Assembly (NCBI RefSeq): GCF_964204645.1
Contig: NC_134034.1
Coordinates: 3,008,072 to 3,072,071 of the forward strand
Length of the DNA: 64,000 nucleotides
Reading direction: 5' to 3'
DNA from: Tubulanus polymorphus
Lineage: Eukaryota > Nemertea > Palaeonemertea > Tubulaniformes > Tubulanidae
Shown piece after piece: positions 13,548 through 28,199 of the stretch. Each line of letters starts with the position of its first letter. The stretch's first letter is position 1. The position numbers and the translations under genes were made by a program. The notes below the pieces were generated by a model, which had not been told where the DNA came from, did no database searches, and saw only the letters and a program-made list of their open reading frames with translations.

Positions 13548-13874
13548 CATCATTCACCCGTCAAGGGATTCGAACCCACTACGCTAAAGCTGTTAGCCGA
13601 ACCCCTTGACCTCACGAGTCGTTGGAGTCGTTACTAGCCGACCAGAATCCGGTCGTACCAATCACAGCGCTTGTAACAAACCGTCAGTAGACTTCTGTTG
13701 GTTTTCCCGTTAAATTGACCAATCAGCGAACGTCTTACCGAACAAGGAAGTATTTCGCAAATCGATATATGACGTCACGCGCAACAGCGCCAGTAATGAA
13801 ATCACGCTTCGTGAGGCCAGGGGGCTGGTGGAAGCGAGTTCGGGAGTGATACCGGACCCCTGGCAAGCGAGGAT
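13548..13874. mobile_element. 327-bp insertion with tRNA-like end and 10-bp TSD
   Basis: The insertion is flanked by the 10-bp direct repeat GCCATATCTG (13538-13547 and 13875-13884). The second copy of this locus carries a single GCCATATCTG at 35912-35921, so the empty site is present in the same window. The left end contains AGGGATTCGAACCC, a tRNA T-arm/B-box word on the minus strand. The interior has GACCAATCAGCG and TATGACGTCA. It may belong to the family of the element at 51471-51803. No coding capacity is seen. Confidence 0.8.
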
Positions 13875-13884
13875 GCCATATCTG

Positions 13885-14846
13885 TAAAACGCGCGGCAAT
13901 TGTGCTCTTCCCGTTCACAATTCAATTCAATTCAATTTAATCTTTATTGCACCGTAATATATTAATGACATTATTGGCTTTTCACAATAAAGAGGAGAAC
14001 AAGAATCAAGTGTCAAAACGAAGAGTACATGTATAGTATATATATATATCGGAAGATGAAAGAACCAGATAAAATTTGTAGCAGTCTCTATACAAATATG
14101 ATAAGAAGATAAGCAGATACACTATAATAGTTTTTCGATACTATGCCGACTATGATCCGACAGTCCGAGACTGTTCATATGATTACATCCCGTTTGACAT
14201 GTACACCGATATTCGCCCGAAGCGCCGTTTATATTATTTTCGGTATCGATACATTGGTCTTCCCCGGGGTACTTAGCAAGCAGTAATAACGGATTTTTCT
14301 GACGATTTGGATGTTACTGTGAGATATTTTAAATATTTCTTTTTTTCAAATACAAGTCTATATTATAGAAAAATAGAAATACGACATAGAATTGACAAAT
14401 TTCCGACTTAGGTCTCGAAAGAAATTATGAGTGAGCTCTATTACAAAAGACGGCGTATATATAGTTTTCTGCAATAATTGGTTGTAATATACGTAATATT
14501 TGTATTCTGCACGATAATCACCACCCGCGTTTTAATTCTGCCTTCATCGGTGATAATCGTATCAAATTCTGTTATAAACATCCAGTTATTAAGAAGTTCA
14601 GAGATGGTTTCGACTGAAACAGAAAACTAGGAAATGGAAACGTACGACAAGCAGTAACGCTTGTTTCAGTTTCACTCGCATTAGCGCAATGTTCGCATAA
14701 CCAAACGCTGTTGCTGCGTTCGTACATACCTCGGAGCAAAGACTTTTCCTTTAGAAATATAAGGCTAAAAAAATTGATACCTTGTTTCGCTGAGCTTAAA
14801 TGTTGACCCGGCCGGCTGCCTATCTACCCTATACATTACTTTTTTT
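13885..14846. other. AT-rich flank, no gene
   Basis: AT-rich sequence with a short (TA)n run near 14036-14049. It is duplicated at 35922-36788. No gene was recognised. Confidence 0.5.
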
Positions 14847-15487
14847 TTAAATCGTGATCAATTTTACCATAACAGACTCGGCCGCTATAGAAATGAACTG
14901 TTTATAAATTTTATCATATTTTACAAAAATGACCAGGCCGCTGCGGAGAAACAAGGTATCATTTTTGTTTAGCCTAGTCAGTCGTTTTGTGTAACCATTC
15001 AATTCAATTTCTACATCTTGGGACGTTGAATTCGCGGTTTTATTCCGAACACGAATCCGCAGTAGAAATTCAGTCAAATGAGTTGTTAATCGTTCACTCT
15101 GGTATCTGTTGCGGTATTTACTTATCATCAGTATAAGGCCATTTCTCTGACACGCCACATTAGGGTATAATTAGGGTAAAAACCTCATAATTGGAAATCG
15201 ACCAAAATGATTTATGAAAAATGTAAAAAAAAGTTGGGCTACAGTGATAACTGAATTGGTTCCTTGAATATTTTCTACATGCATTTCTCGGTGATGTTAA
15301 ACATCCATCCGGCGACTTGAGTCGGTCGATGATATCGGAATTCGTTTTGCACACGTGTTACAAACTGTCGGTCAAATACTAAGTTGCGACATGTGCTGGG
15401 ATTCAGTTGTCTGAGCCTCTTCAATTTCTCGATTTTGACGTTGTCGTGGCCGTTGTTTAGATAAAGCGTGGTCGACGCAATCGCCAC
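14847..15487 (-). CDS. Unidentified minus-strand reading frames
   Basis: Two open stretches in the same direction may be exons of one gene. The upstream one (15487-15278) reads ASTTLYLNNGHDNVKIEKLK and continues to GWMF. The downstream one (from 15141 or so, after a possible TGTCAG acceptor, to the stop at 14847) encodes NSTSQDVEIELNGYTKRL and FLRSGLVIFVKYDK, an alternating beta-strand pattern faintly like a von Willebrand D-type module. Both are kept open in the second copy (36789-37537), where the downstream stop is lost and the frame extends. The start and the junction between the stretches are not determined, and it may be a gene remnant. Confidence is low. Confidence 0.3.
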
Positions 15488-15600
15488 AGTCGAGAATTAG
15501 TTGTGACACATGTTTTCAATTGTCGAAACCTATTGACGACTCTCTAAATCTTTGCAATGGTCGATGATGCTCGAGTTGTCGTTGGGTAAATAAATTCGTG

Positions 15601-15662
15601 TATAAAATGGCCAACGCGGCCACCATCTGAAACAGTGTTCATTCTCTGCGGTAAGAAGCGGT
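15601..15662 (+). promoter_or_regulatory. TATA promoter of TIMP-like gene B
   Basis: TATAAAA at 15601-15607, with the same downstream context and tandem donors as gene A. Inferred by identity with copy A. Confidence 0.5.
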
Positions 15663-15762
15663 AAGTGCTCCATAACATTATGGTTGGTTTTCTTTCTTGT
15701 CTAAACACGGCGCGGTTTTCGCAGCTCGGCGTTAAAGTTAGCAGAATATGTACTGGTTACTA

Positions 15763-16174
15763 CGGAAGCGATAAAGGGCCTCGAGATGTCGCGTTCAAAC
15801 TTGACAAGTCGTCATATTTATGTCGACATACCGCGATATATCGCGTCAAGTCGACATGAATATGTCGATATATCGTGACGTTTTGACGACATATTTCGTT
15901 CTCTCGACCACTTTCCACGCGGCAAGTCGACATATTCACGACGACTTGAAACTCAGTCGTCATTTCACTGGTGTCCTCATCTTCCATTTAGACGTGTCTT
16001 CAAATGACGGCTTGTCCCGTGGAAAATGGGCGAAAAAGCGAAATTTGTCGTGAAAACGTCACGATATGTCGACATATTCATGTCGACTTGACGCGATATA
16101 TCGCGATATATCGACATAAATATGGCGACTTGTCGAGTTGGAACGCGACATCTCGAGGCCCCTTATCGCGTCCG
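15763..16174. mobile_element. 412-bp fold-back element, copy B
   Basis: Same palindromic element as 410-821, flanked by TA (15761-15762 and 16175-16176). It came with the duplicated block. Confidence 0.75.
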
Positions 16175-16708
16175 TATAAACGTATTCTCGATCTCTCGAA
16201 CGGGTTCCTGGTTTGCGTACGATTTTCGTAACGAGCAGGCGATGTCATTATCTATCGTTACAACAATGTAGTTTATTCTTTATCATCATCAAAGTGTGTG
16301 AACTACAGTGTGTTACAATAATGTGTCCTTCACATTCAGGCGTGACCAACCGTAATCTATGAAAAGTATAAATTCTTCGCTTTTTGAATTTTTGAAATGA
16401 ATAAATTAATTCATTCATTTTTATACGTTAATACCTAGTATGCGTTAGGGGTTCCGTGTGAACTGTGCGCGTTGTGCACAACGTCATCAATATTGGCGTT
16501 TCAAAATATAAAAACGATATTTGGACGTCTATTTTGTAATCAAACATAATAGACTCCGATTTTCTATTCAATAAATTTCTTATTGATGATTTTATCGTTT
16601 TCTAGTTTAGTTCTAATCGTGGAGAGAATGAATTTCCCTTTTTTATGCTGAATTCGAATTCGGTTTTATTACCATTTCAGGAAAACAGTTGTCGCTCGAG
16701 AAGTCAAT

Positions 16709-19508
<2,800 letters not shown>

Positions 19509-20740
19509 GGGCTGATTAAGGAGAATTCTTCGAAGGGGTTGGACTTCCAAATTGGAATGGGCATTCAATTTGAAATGGGCAGATTTAGAAACGCGAGAGC
19601 TTCACACGCGAAACTTTAGTAGCCGCGATCATACGAGCGTTTTTGGCCAGGAACAACTGTTCACACGGGTGCCCAATGGGCCCAAGCCTGTTTGGTACGA
19701 CCAAAAACGTCGGACCAGGCCCGAGCCAAATTCTAGCACGGGACATGATTGCGTCTCAATCGCAACTGGTTCCGGAGATGACTTACTTCGCTTTGTTTGG
19801 GCCAAATTTGACTCGGGTCCGATCAGCGACAATTCGGCACGGGCCAGATCGTTCCTTGTGATCGCGGCTATTGGTGGGTTTCCGGAAGCCCTCCTCGAAA
19901 CGGGCATTTTGACCCTTAGCAGGGTCCATTTGGATTTATATTTTCGTCTTCTAAAAAAATTTGTTTGCAAAAAAGATTCAGATCTTTTTGTGAGGGCCAT
20001 TCGAATTTTAAAGGGGTGGACTATTCCACCCGGTCCAGCCCCTAAATCCACCCTTGACAACTAAAAACCTTAGTAATCTCGTACATAAGAATGTCTGATA
20101 TCTATGAATAGCTAATAAGATATAGCGATATATCAATAAATCGTTTGTTGTTTTGAAATTTTGTGGGATTTTCGTCAAATCGTGATGGTTTTCAAACCCC
20201 GTAATCAGAACTCAAAAACGCGGTCGATGCGTCGCTGTACATCACACTTACTAATATCAAATCGATCGGAAAGAAAAAAGCCTGATCGGGCAGTGGTCTG
20301 TGGCTGATAGCAGAAGGACACGCCCATCCACTGTTCACGCCTACGGGTATCGATTTTCTCATCGAACAAGGTCAAGGTCGGAACCAGTGTCTCTCCCTGG
20401 TGTTTCCGCGTTGGTCATTTGTTTTTCTATCGCAGACGATCCTGTTAATACTGCTACACAAACCTGTCGCAGGTATTATGTCAGATACGGGCTGGAAAAA
20501 ACTGGGAACTTGGCACTCGCTCGGGAACTATGCGAACTACGAACCATCAATAAAATCAATACATCAATACGTTCATTTCTAATGCCGACTAACAATCATT
20601 TATTTGCATTTTCAAACAAATGTTAATAATTTGACACAAACTTGAATCGTATATAGAACCAGGAAACCCGACACCTATCTTAGGACCATATACATCTTCA
20701 AATCTTAAGTATAATGAGCTGTTGCTCAAATACCCGGCAT

Positions 20741-20841
20741 TCATGCGGAATCATCCACAGATTCAGCGGGATTATCCACAGATTCAGCGGAATTATCCAC
20801 AGATTCAGCGGAATTATCCACAGCTTCAGCGGAATTATCCA
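20741..20841 (-). pseudogene. 3' stump of acidic-heptad secreted gene
   Basis: The stop codon (TGA, 20743-20741) and about five VDNSAES heptads of exon 2 remain. Upstream coding sequence and exon 1 are absent, because unrelated sequence (AACTCATTATTCTG) begins at about 20841 within the repeat array. Without a start or signal peptide it cannot be expressed as the secreted protein. Confidence 0.8.
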
Positions 20842-21264
20842 ACTCATTATTCTGTTTTTGTGAAAAATCGTTTCGCTTAATTCGCTTTTTTTTCAAATTA
20901 GGCGGCAAAATTCCCACCTCGTGTTCGTAGCTTTATGTTGTTGAAATAAGCAACCGGCTTGAATACGGTACCTTTGAATATTGAGGATGGTTCCGGGTAT
21001 CGACAAAACCCCGAAATGCATGCATGTATAGATTAGAAGCCCTAGGTAGAAATGTTCAGAAATTTGGGGCGGCTTTGATAGAACAATGTATCCAATAACC
21101 AGGAAGATAAACTAGAATTGATATTTCGTATTAAGTCACTGTGCATTCATTGCAGCGTTTTACACGGAATTTACAATTCATATCATTTGATAATTCATAG
21201 TATACTTTTGTTGCATCGATGCACGTAGAATTTTGGTCGTCTGTTCGATGCGATCAGTGACAGA
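20842..21264. other. Upstream region of the Toll-like receptor gene
   Basis: First single-copy sequence after the truncated duplication. The part around 21140-21200 (TTTACAATTCATATCATTTG) recurs before the TLR pseudogene at 25670-25698, so it probably belongs to the TLR 5' flank. No clear TATA box was found. Confidence 0.5.
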
Positions 21265-24257
21265 ATGATGAAAATGTCCGCGTCTAAACTTCTAATTCTC
21301 GTGGTTGCGATACTGCTTTGCCGCTATGGTGCCATATCGGAAATTATTGATGAAATCGACAGAACGCCGTGGAGTTCAGAAAGTAACTTACTAGATTATC
21401 AGAAATACCGGTCGGCACTCGGCGGTAGTATGATGCTGTATTCTGGAATAGTCGACGATAAGCGGCGTCCAAACCGACGCGACGGTATCCTCAGCAGACG
21501 CTTTTACTACGGTTGCCCGTCAGTGTGTCGCTGTTATTATAAACGTTATGGTTTGAAATGGTAAGTAAAAATCTATTTTGTATCTATTGCCAGGGCAAAT
21601 TTGTATCTAGAATTGGAGGCTGGGGTCGAATTGAAAAGAAATGTAAAGTTTAGCAGTGTAGAGCCTGGGGTTAAAATCTCCGATGATGGCACGCGAAAAG
21701 ATGCATTTGAGAGAGGATGAGTGTTAGAATAGCGGGTATGGGCGATCACTGTTCGGGTAATAAGTCAAATTCAACTAGAATTCCAATAGGCTTTTCTACG
21801 AAGACCCATGAAACCCTAATTAGAAAGGCAGGGCCCGAACCCCCTAACTCACCCGACCCTTGTGTTATTGCCGTTTCCACAACGCAATTTGATTGGAAGT
21901 TATTAATAGATTAGGTGATTTTTCGAGTTAAAAGAAACTTTTATCCGCAACACTAACACCTGAACAAATTTTCCAGGTTTGGTATGGCTAACTGCAGGAA
22001 TAAAGGACTCACGAAGTTCCCCCGAATAAAGAATAACATAAATTTTCTGTACTTGTCGAAGAATAGGATAAAGAGCATAAAACCGTTCCGTCGATTACCG
22101 AGATTGTATTGGCTAGGATTACAGGAAAACGCATTGAGTTCACTGGTTGGACGCAAATCACTTCATTATCTACCGAATCTGACACATCTCGATGTTTCAT
22201 GTAATCCAGTACGGTTTATTGACAAACAGGCTCTCATGAAGAATGAGTATCTGAGATTATTCGCTTACAATTTTTTTCTGTCATTCAAACCTCCAGTAGC
22301 ATTTGTCAGAAGGGTGTGTCATTCAAAGCACACTGTCGAAGATATTCATAATTTATTTCATTCTTTACAAAATTGCGCTTTCTTAGAATATTTATCTTTA
22401 ATTGCTGTTTGGTCGTTTGAAGCGATTTCTTTGACTACATCAATATTGAAATATCTACCTGTACATAATTTGAAGGTTTTAAAACTAAGCAATAATCGGA
22501 TACCTGAAATTGATACAGGCTTTTTTCGTGGGTTCAAAAGTTTGGAATACCTGGGAATGGCATATTGCAGAACGAATTTTAAAAAGCATCAATTCAAAGG
22601 ACTCGTTAATCTGCGTAATGTATTTTTGGTTCAGAACAACATCCAAAATTTGAATCTCACGGAATTCATTATTTCCCACACAAGACTAGATTCAATTAAC
22701 GCATTAAGTTCACCAGGTTTAACTTGCTTCGATAGTCGCACATCATTTACCATAAACAACAGACTGACAAAATTATTAATCTCGTGTATAATTGAGCTGA
22801 ATCCCGGTGAATCACCGTGTGGTACCCGATCCCCCGAGAGGGCTTTTTATTTGAGAAAGGATATAAAGAACCTGCGGAAGTTGCATTCCTTAGTGATTCA
22901 TTTGAAAAGTCCTTTCGTATTCTTATGCCTGAAGTCGTTCGATCTGTTACCCGAATCTATGCATTATATCGAAATAGACAATCTTGCAGGACCGTTTAAT
23001 TACTATCTAAAAGAACAACTGCTTCATAACGCGTGTGAAAGCCTTATGTGGAATAAGACGTTTTATAAACTAACTTTGTTCGTCCTTACAGGGACGATTA
23101 TTGGCAGCTGTCCTAGTCATGTACTCCGTCATATCCTAAGCAGAGTCCCTTCAGTAGAAGTACTCGATCTCTCCAGTAATGGAATTAGACATTTGGATAT
23201 AAACGCATTTGAAGCAATTCTCAACTTAAAGTTTTTGAGGCTAAAGTATAACAGACTGTCCACGATTCAACCAGGTCTGTTAAAACCATTAACGAACCTA
23301 CGCGTTTTGAATTTAGCATCGAATCAACTAAAAACGTTCGATCCTGATGAAATAATTAATTTAAGACATTTTATATCCATTTCTCTTCTCGGTAATACAT
23401 TTGAATGCGATTGTCAACTGAGAAAATTGCGAAATTGGCTAAAAGAGTTAGGTAGTCGTCGAACTAAAAAGCATTACTTTTACGACTTTAGGGCAGAAAA
23501 ACAACACAATCATACCACGATCAAACTTGTTTGTACTTCACCAAAAAAACTATCCGGAGTTGCTATCGCAGATTTTCAGTTACATTGGATAGAATGTGAC
23601 AACCACAAAGACATAATCATTTCTTTTTCAACTTTATGCGTCGCTGCTATTATTATGGCTATTGGACGAATTGTCGCCAAAAAGAAATGGCAAATTTACT
23701 ATTGGTGGATGGTAAAAATCAATCGATTTCTACCGAAACTATTACGTATAGCGACGGTAAGCCGTTCTGATGATATGAAATTTGACGGATTTCTGAGCCA
23801 TAGCATGGAAGACCTTCAATTTGTCTATTTGGATTTCATACCCGAAATAGAAAAATCCAAAGATTTCGCTTCGAAGTTTTGCGTCGAGTTTCGAGACTTT
23901 ACAATCGGTGGCTACATACAACAGAACAATATCGACGCTATTTACGGGTCTCGGTGGGTCGTGTTTTTGTTGACCGAATCATTCATCGAGGAAAGATGGG
24001 TAGAATTTGTAATAAGCATGGCGGCAAACCGGTGCGTCGAGGAGGGCAAAAACATCATAATCGTGCTCGATATCGATCATATACCCGAATCGCGCATGCC
24101 CGAATCCTTGCGGACGATCATTTCAAATGTTGTTTACATGAAATACCCGCGAGACGATAAAGCCCGTTCTACGTTTTGGAAAAAGGTTCGCCTTACCCTG
24201 ATCGGTAAACAGAAAAAATTCATACAACCAGCTAATATGTATCGATCTAACCGCTAA
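21265..24257 (+). CDS. Toll-like receptor (LRR-TM-TIR)
   Basis: There are two coding exons, 21265-21560 (donor GTAAGT) and 21977-24257 (acceptor TTTTCCAG, phase 2), giving 858 residues. A signal sequence (SKLLILVVAILLCRYGAIS) is followed by an N-terminal LRR cap that spans the splice (CPSVCRC, then NCRNKGL), leucine-rich repeats to about residue 570, one C-terminal cysteine cap (NTFECDCQLRKLRNWLKEL), a transmembrane helix around 645-667, and a cytoplasmic TIR domain from about 699 to 850 (box 1 FDGFLSHS, box 2 CVEFRDFTIGG, box 3 FW). The proline of the usual RD..PG BB loop is replaced by Ile. This is a single-cap (vertebrate-like) TLR layout, a membrane pattern receptor that would signal through TIR adaptors. 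A deleted relative follows at 25590. Confidence 0.9.
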
Positions 24258-25589
24258 TCTATCAAAGCTACTCGCCTGATATACCCGATAGTATAACCCA
24301 TTTTTCAACGTACGCACATAGTCACTGGTGATATTCCCAACCCCTCAGATTTTGACACCCTAATAAAAGACTGAACGCTTCACCGGGATTTAAGTCGGCA
24401 ACATCAAAACCAGGCATCACGAACAAATACATATTCAATTTTTGACCATGCACTGAAAATCAGCTTGTCCCCGATTTATAATTGTAAATAAACTAATTTC
24501 AAAACTCCGCGTGGAATCTAATTCACGACTGTATAAAAAAAAACGATCCGGATTGATACCCATTTGAAGAAATATGATCTGTTCAATTTGAAAAATAATC
24601 ATTTTCAAACGTGAAAAGATCCTTCTTGTTTATTTCATAGATGTTATTTAGCGTGTTAACCTCACAAACTCCCCAGACATTTCGGTCACGGGCACAAAAC
24701 AGTTGCTTTAAAAATGATTATTGTTATACATCAATTTTGCGTGTATAATATGTATTTAAATTGTTTAACAAGAAATATTAACTTGTAAATGTGACCGAAA
24801 AATGAGTTTGAATTTAACTTAGTTCTTTTTTACTTATTTGTCAAATATCTGATTTCGGCAATGAATTACTCCAGTATAAACAAGTAGGTCTGCTTCTGGA
24901 AAGACTTTCCGCAAGACATCCCCTAGGGTCTACTGTCGGCAACACCCAGGGCCTAACATCACATGATAAGGAATGAAGTTATGTATGCCAAATATTTGAT
25001 TTGTCATCTTGTTCACGTTTATGCGAGTAGAAATATATCAAGAATATCAAGAAATCTTGCTGTAATTTGAAATGAGTGTGTTGTACACTTAAATTTTGCG
25101 CGTTTAGATATTGTAAATGTGACCTAAAGATGAATTCTGATTTAGATATTTTCAAGTTTGTTCAAAGCGATATCATCTTGTATATAATAACCATTCGAGT
25201 ATAAACTCTTGCAGTGCTCTCTATATAGATAAAAGATTATGTTATGTAAGCCGAAGAGTATCTACTTTATCATTTTTTCACGTTTATCCAAGCGAATGAA
25301 ATAAATCAAGAGATTTTATCGTATTTGAAATGAGTGTTTTTACATTTTGATTTTGCGTGTTCTAAATGTATTCAAGGTTTTAGTTCAAAATATTAATTTG
25401 TAAACGTGACCTAAATATGAATTATGAGTTTGATATGTTCAAGTTTTCCAAAGTGATATCATCTTGTATATAACAATTCTAACAGTATAAACTAGTAGGT
25501 CCGCCATTTAGTTGCTTTTGTATATATATAATAGATTATGTTATGTTATAGTCAAGGAATTGACATTTTTTATTTCAATATACATTTAT
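24258..25589. repeat. Diverged tandem repeat downstream of the TLR gene
   Basis: At least three related units of about 270-360 bp (near 24700-25070, 25070-25325 and 25328-25560) share ATTTTGCGTGT, AAATGTGACCTAAA, GATATCATCTTGTATATAA and GTATAAACTAGTAGGTC-type words. A fourth part-unit lies beyond the TLR pseudogene at 26110-26181 and 26409-26570, split by a MITE. No reading frame is kept. The pattern suggests repeated tandem duplication of the TLR 3' flank. Confidence 0.7.
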
Positions 25590-26105
25590 TGTTTCGATAT
25601 CCTACCCGGAATTAACAGTTCCATATACGATGTTTCATAAAGTATTCATTTATTGTATCCTTGTACACGGCGGCGGAATTGACAATTCATCTCATTTAAA
25701 CCAATTTCTTTGACCGCTTCAATATTGAAATATTGAAATATTTACCTGTACAGAATTTGAAGTTTTTAAGTCTGATGTATAATCGCATACCTGAAATAGA
25801 TATAGGCTTTTTTCATGGATTTAAAAGTTTAGAAAACCTGCAGATGAACTATTGCAAAACGAATTTTCGAAAGCAACAATTCAAAGGACTCGTTAATCTT
25901 CAGGCGATAACCTTGCTACTGAACAATATCCATAATTTGAATCTCACGGAATTCCTTATTTCCCACCCAAAACTAAAAGTATTTAACGCATTTAGTTCCC
26001 AAGGTCCCGTGCTTCGATAGTCGCACATCATTTGCCATTAATAACACACTGACAGAATTTAGCTATCACATGTATTATTGGACTGGTTCCCGCAGAATCG
26101 ACGTT
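25590..26105 (+). pseudogene. Toll-like receptor pseudogene (deleted)
   Basis: Positions 25700-26020 encode ASILKYLPVQNLKFLSLMYN and further leucine-rich repeats that match the receptor's LRRs encoded at about 22435-22740. Degenerate homology continues to about 26105 with frameshifts and stops. Just upstream, 25590-25698 resembles the receptor's 5' flank (CAATTCATCTCATTT). The copy therefore lost exon 1 and the first LRRs in one deletion, and everything after the mid-ectodomain including the TIR domain. It is a decayed tandem duplicate, not a soluble receptor gene, because no signal peptide remains. Confidence 0.8.
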
Positions 26106-26181
26106 GTGTAAGCCAAGGAATAATATTATTTCTCATTCTGTTCACGTGTACTCGAGTAGAAATAATACCGTAGTTGATATC

Positions 26182-26408
26182 AGGTGCGGGTTCAGGGGTC
26201 GTGACCTCCCCCCTGCTCAGCTACCAAAAGATCTTTAACCGTTTCCTTGAAGGAATGTACTCATGACAAAGCAAAGCGGGCGAACGATACCACATAAACG
26301 GTACCACATCATCTAATGTTTGGCCCCTATCATTAGAGATTTTAGTCGGCGGTTTATCATTAACATTTCTTATGCGCCCCTCCTGTAAAAATCCAGGATC
26401 CGCACCTG
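26182..26408. mobile_element. 227-bp MITE with CAGGTGCGG / CCGCACCTG ends
   Basis: Short inverted termini CAGGTGCGG and CCGCACCTG interrupt a unit of the diverged TLR-flank repeat. CAG..CTG ends recall hAT elements, but no clear 8-bp target duplication is visible. Confidence 0.55.
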
Positions 26409-26852
26409 GAAATAAGTGATTTGTACATTTATTTTGCGTGCTTAATTTATTCAAGTTTTTAATTCAAAACATTAATTTGTAAATGTGATATAAAAGATGA
26501 ATTATGAGTAAGATATGTTCAAGTTTATTCAAAGTGATATCATCTTGTATGAAATAATTATTCCGGCAAAAATACATAAAGAAATCTCATCGTATCTTTA
26601 AAAGGAGTGCTTAGCAGTTTGAGTTCGGTGTCAACTCGGTATCCGGTACTGTCAAAGTCTCGATGTCGTTTACCATGCTCTATCGAACGTTTCGTAAATT
26701 GTTCAAATTTAGATGGACGACACTTGACCCGTATGCCCGCCTTCACCAGGCACGCTGGTAACATATCGATCTTAAAAATACTGTATATGCAAGACCCGAA
26801 CGAACAGAGAATGATGAGAAAGTAAAAAGACGAATACTTCTTGTCGAAGTAA

Positions 26853-27198
26853 ATGATGACTCTTCGTTCGACTGCGGCAATCGAGGATTCCACTTGTGGC
26901 ACGCGAGGATTCACCAGGTGTCGCTAGTTTCAGACAACAACTCCCGGATTTTCTCAAATTCAATTGAAATCTATCCATAATTTCTCAAATTTGAATGGTG
27001 ATCATAGTAAAATCCGCCCTTTTTATGAACCTAAAGATCATCAAGAGTTCATCAAGATGAGTGTCTGCCTAATTTCTGATGAGGGAGGCAAAAAAAATCT
27101 AGATTAAAGTTCATTAAAAATGAACTACATTTTGACAGGGTTGTCGCACCGATACGCACGCCATCTAGTGGGATAGCTAGTGGCACAGAGTCCTCATT
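26853..27198. mobile_element. TAATGAGGAC MITE, dispersed copy (reverse)
   Basis: The reverse complement of this interval matches the MITE in TIMP intron 1 (1726-2057), including CACTTGTGGCACGCGAGGAT and the GAGTCCTCATT end. It is more diverged than the three TIMP copies are from each other. Confidence 0.6.
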
Positions 27199-27446
27199 GA
27201 AAAAGGGGCTAGATAGAAAAAATCTAACTAATCGAATGGAATAAGAGGAATGATAAATATAGTGAAGGGTAGCAATAATGGGGAGGCTAAATTGCAGGAA
27301 ATTTAAGGCCTGACTCGATGGAATTTCTTCTGGTCCCAACCCGAGGAGTTCTTCCCCGATTCACAAACCTCAGGATTCATATGATCATTTCGACGTTGGT
27401 TATACATGTAGCTATTTAAATTGAGATCTGGTCATTACATCAACAA

Positions 27447-27518
27447 TCCTCGGTAGTATAGTGGTGAGTATCCGCGCCTGTCACGTGCGAGACCCGGGTT
27501 CGATTCCCGGCCGGGGAG
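27447..27518 (+). tRNA. tRNA-Asp (GUC)
   Basis: A 72-nt cloverleaf. The 7-bp acceptor stem is TCCTCGG paired with CCGGGGA (one G-T pair), the D-arm is GTATAGTGGTGAGTAT, the anticodon GTC is at 27480-27482 in CCTGTCACG, and the T-arm is GGGTTCGATTCCC. No intron. The arms match the conserved eukaryotic tRNA-Asp pattern. CCA is not encoded, as usual in eukaryotes. Confidence 0.92.
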
Positions 27519-28199
27519 AATTTTTATTTGGGTCGTATCATTTCTATTGCACAGTTGGCTCCCCATAAGTGGTCTTAAATCTCGAGGTAGGTGGCGCTTC
27601 GTATTACAGACAAATTTCACCGACCGACAAGCCTGTTACACGGGAGAGTTTATACACAACGATTTTACTTCACAACATCACCGTGTTTAGAAAACAATAC
27701 ATCACTTTATTACATAGAATCTGGGGCCGAAAGCATATTGTACCCGCGTACACTGGGTATTTATTAGCCATGTACAAGTGCTGATTTAGGACAGGGATGG
27801 ATGGTTTCTGGTTTCCAGGATCCAGACGACCGCCGCTTCCTAAGTTGATGTTGTTGCTTTTTTAGTCAAAATGGCGATCATTAAAAAGCCAACTCATCAG
27901 TGATCCACTCGGGTAAAATTGAATTCGTGTCCGGTTCCAATGGCGAGGGGGAGGGGGATGCACGTGACTGTAGAGAAGTGCAATTTGTTCTCATATCTTC
28001 TCTCTCTCTCATAAATTGAAATTGAATTATCCCCCAGCGCCATTCAGTATTCATTATTTCAAAGATACACGTGCTGGACTAGTCAACTAAGGCATTTAAC
28101 ATTTTGTGCTTTAGGTTGAGCTGGGAGATGGGTCTGGTGGATTTCAGAGTCTGGGCCCCAGTAAACCAATGATCAGATCCTAACAATGTATTCATATTG
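27519..28199. other. Intergenic, no gene recognised
   Basis: Only short unsupported frames between tRNA-Asp and the 3' end of the minus-strand GPCR gene. Confidence 0.5.

Larger units (their letters stand above)
11886..15353. repeat. Segmental duplication, right part of unit 1
   Basis: This matches 34251-37403, the region around the last exon of TIMP-like gene D and the minus-strand frame that follows. It differs by a 327-bp insertion at 13548 and small indels. After 15353 the unit restarts with the sequence found at position 1. Confidence 0.9.

Noticed and set aside
20300-20626. 108-codon frame (HAYGYRFSHRTRSRSEP), repeated at 41597
   Set aside because: The homologous sequence in unit 1 (4931) has indels that break it; no start, splice or family evidence.
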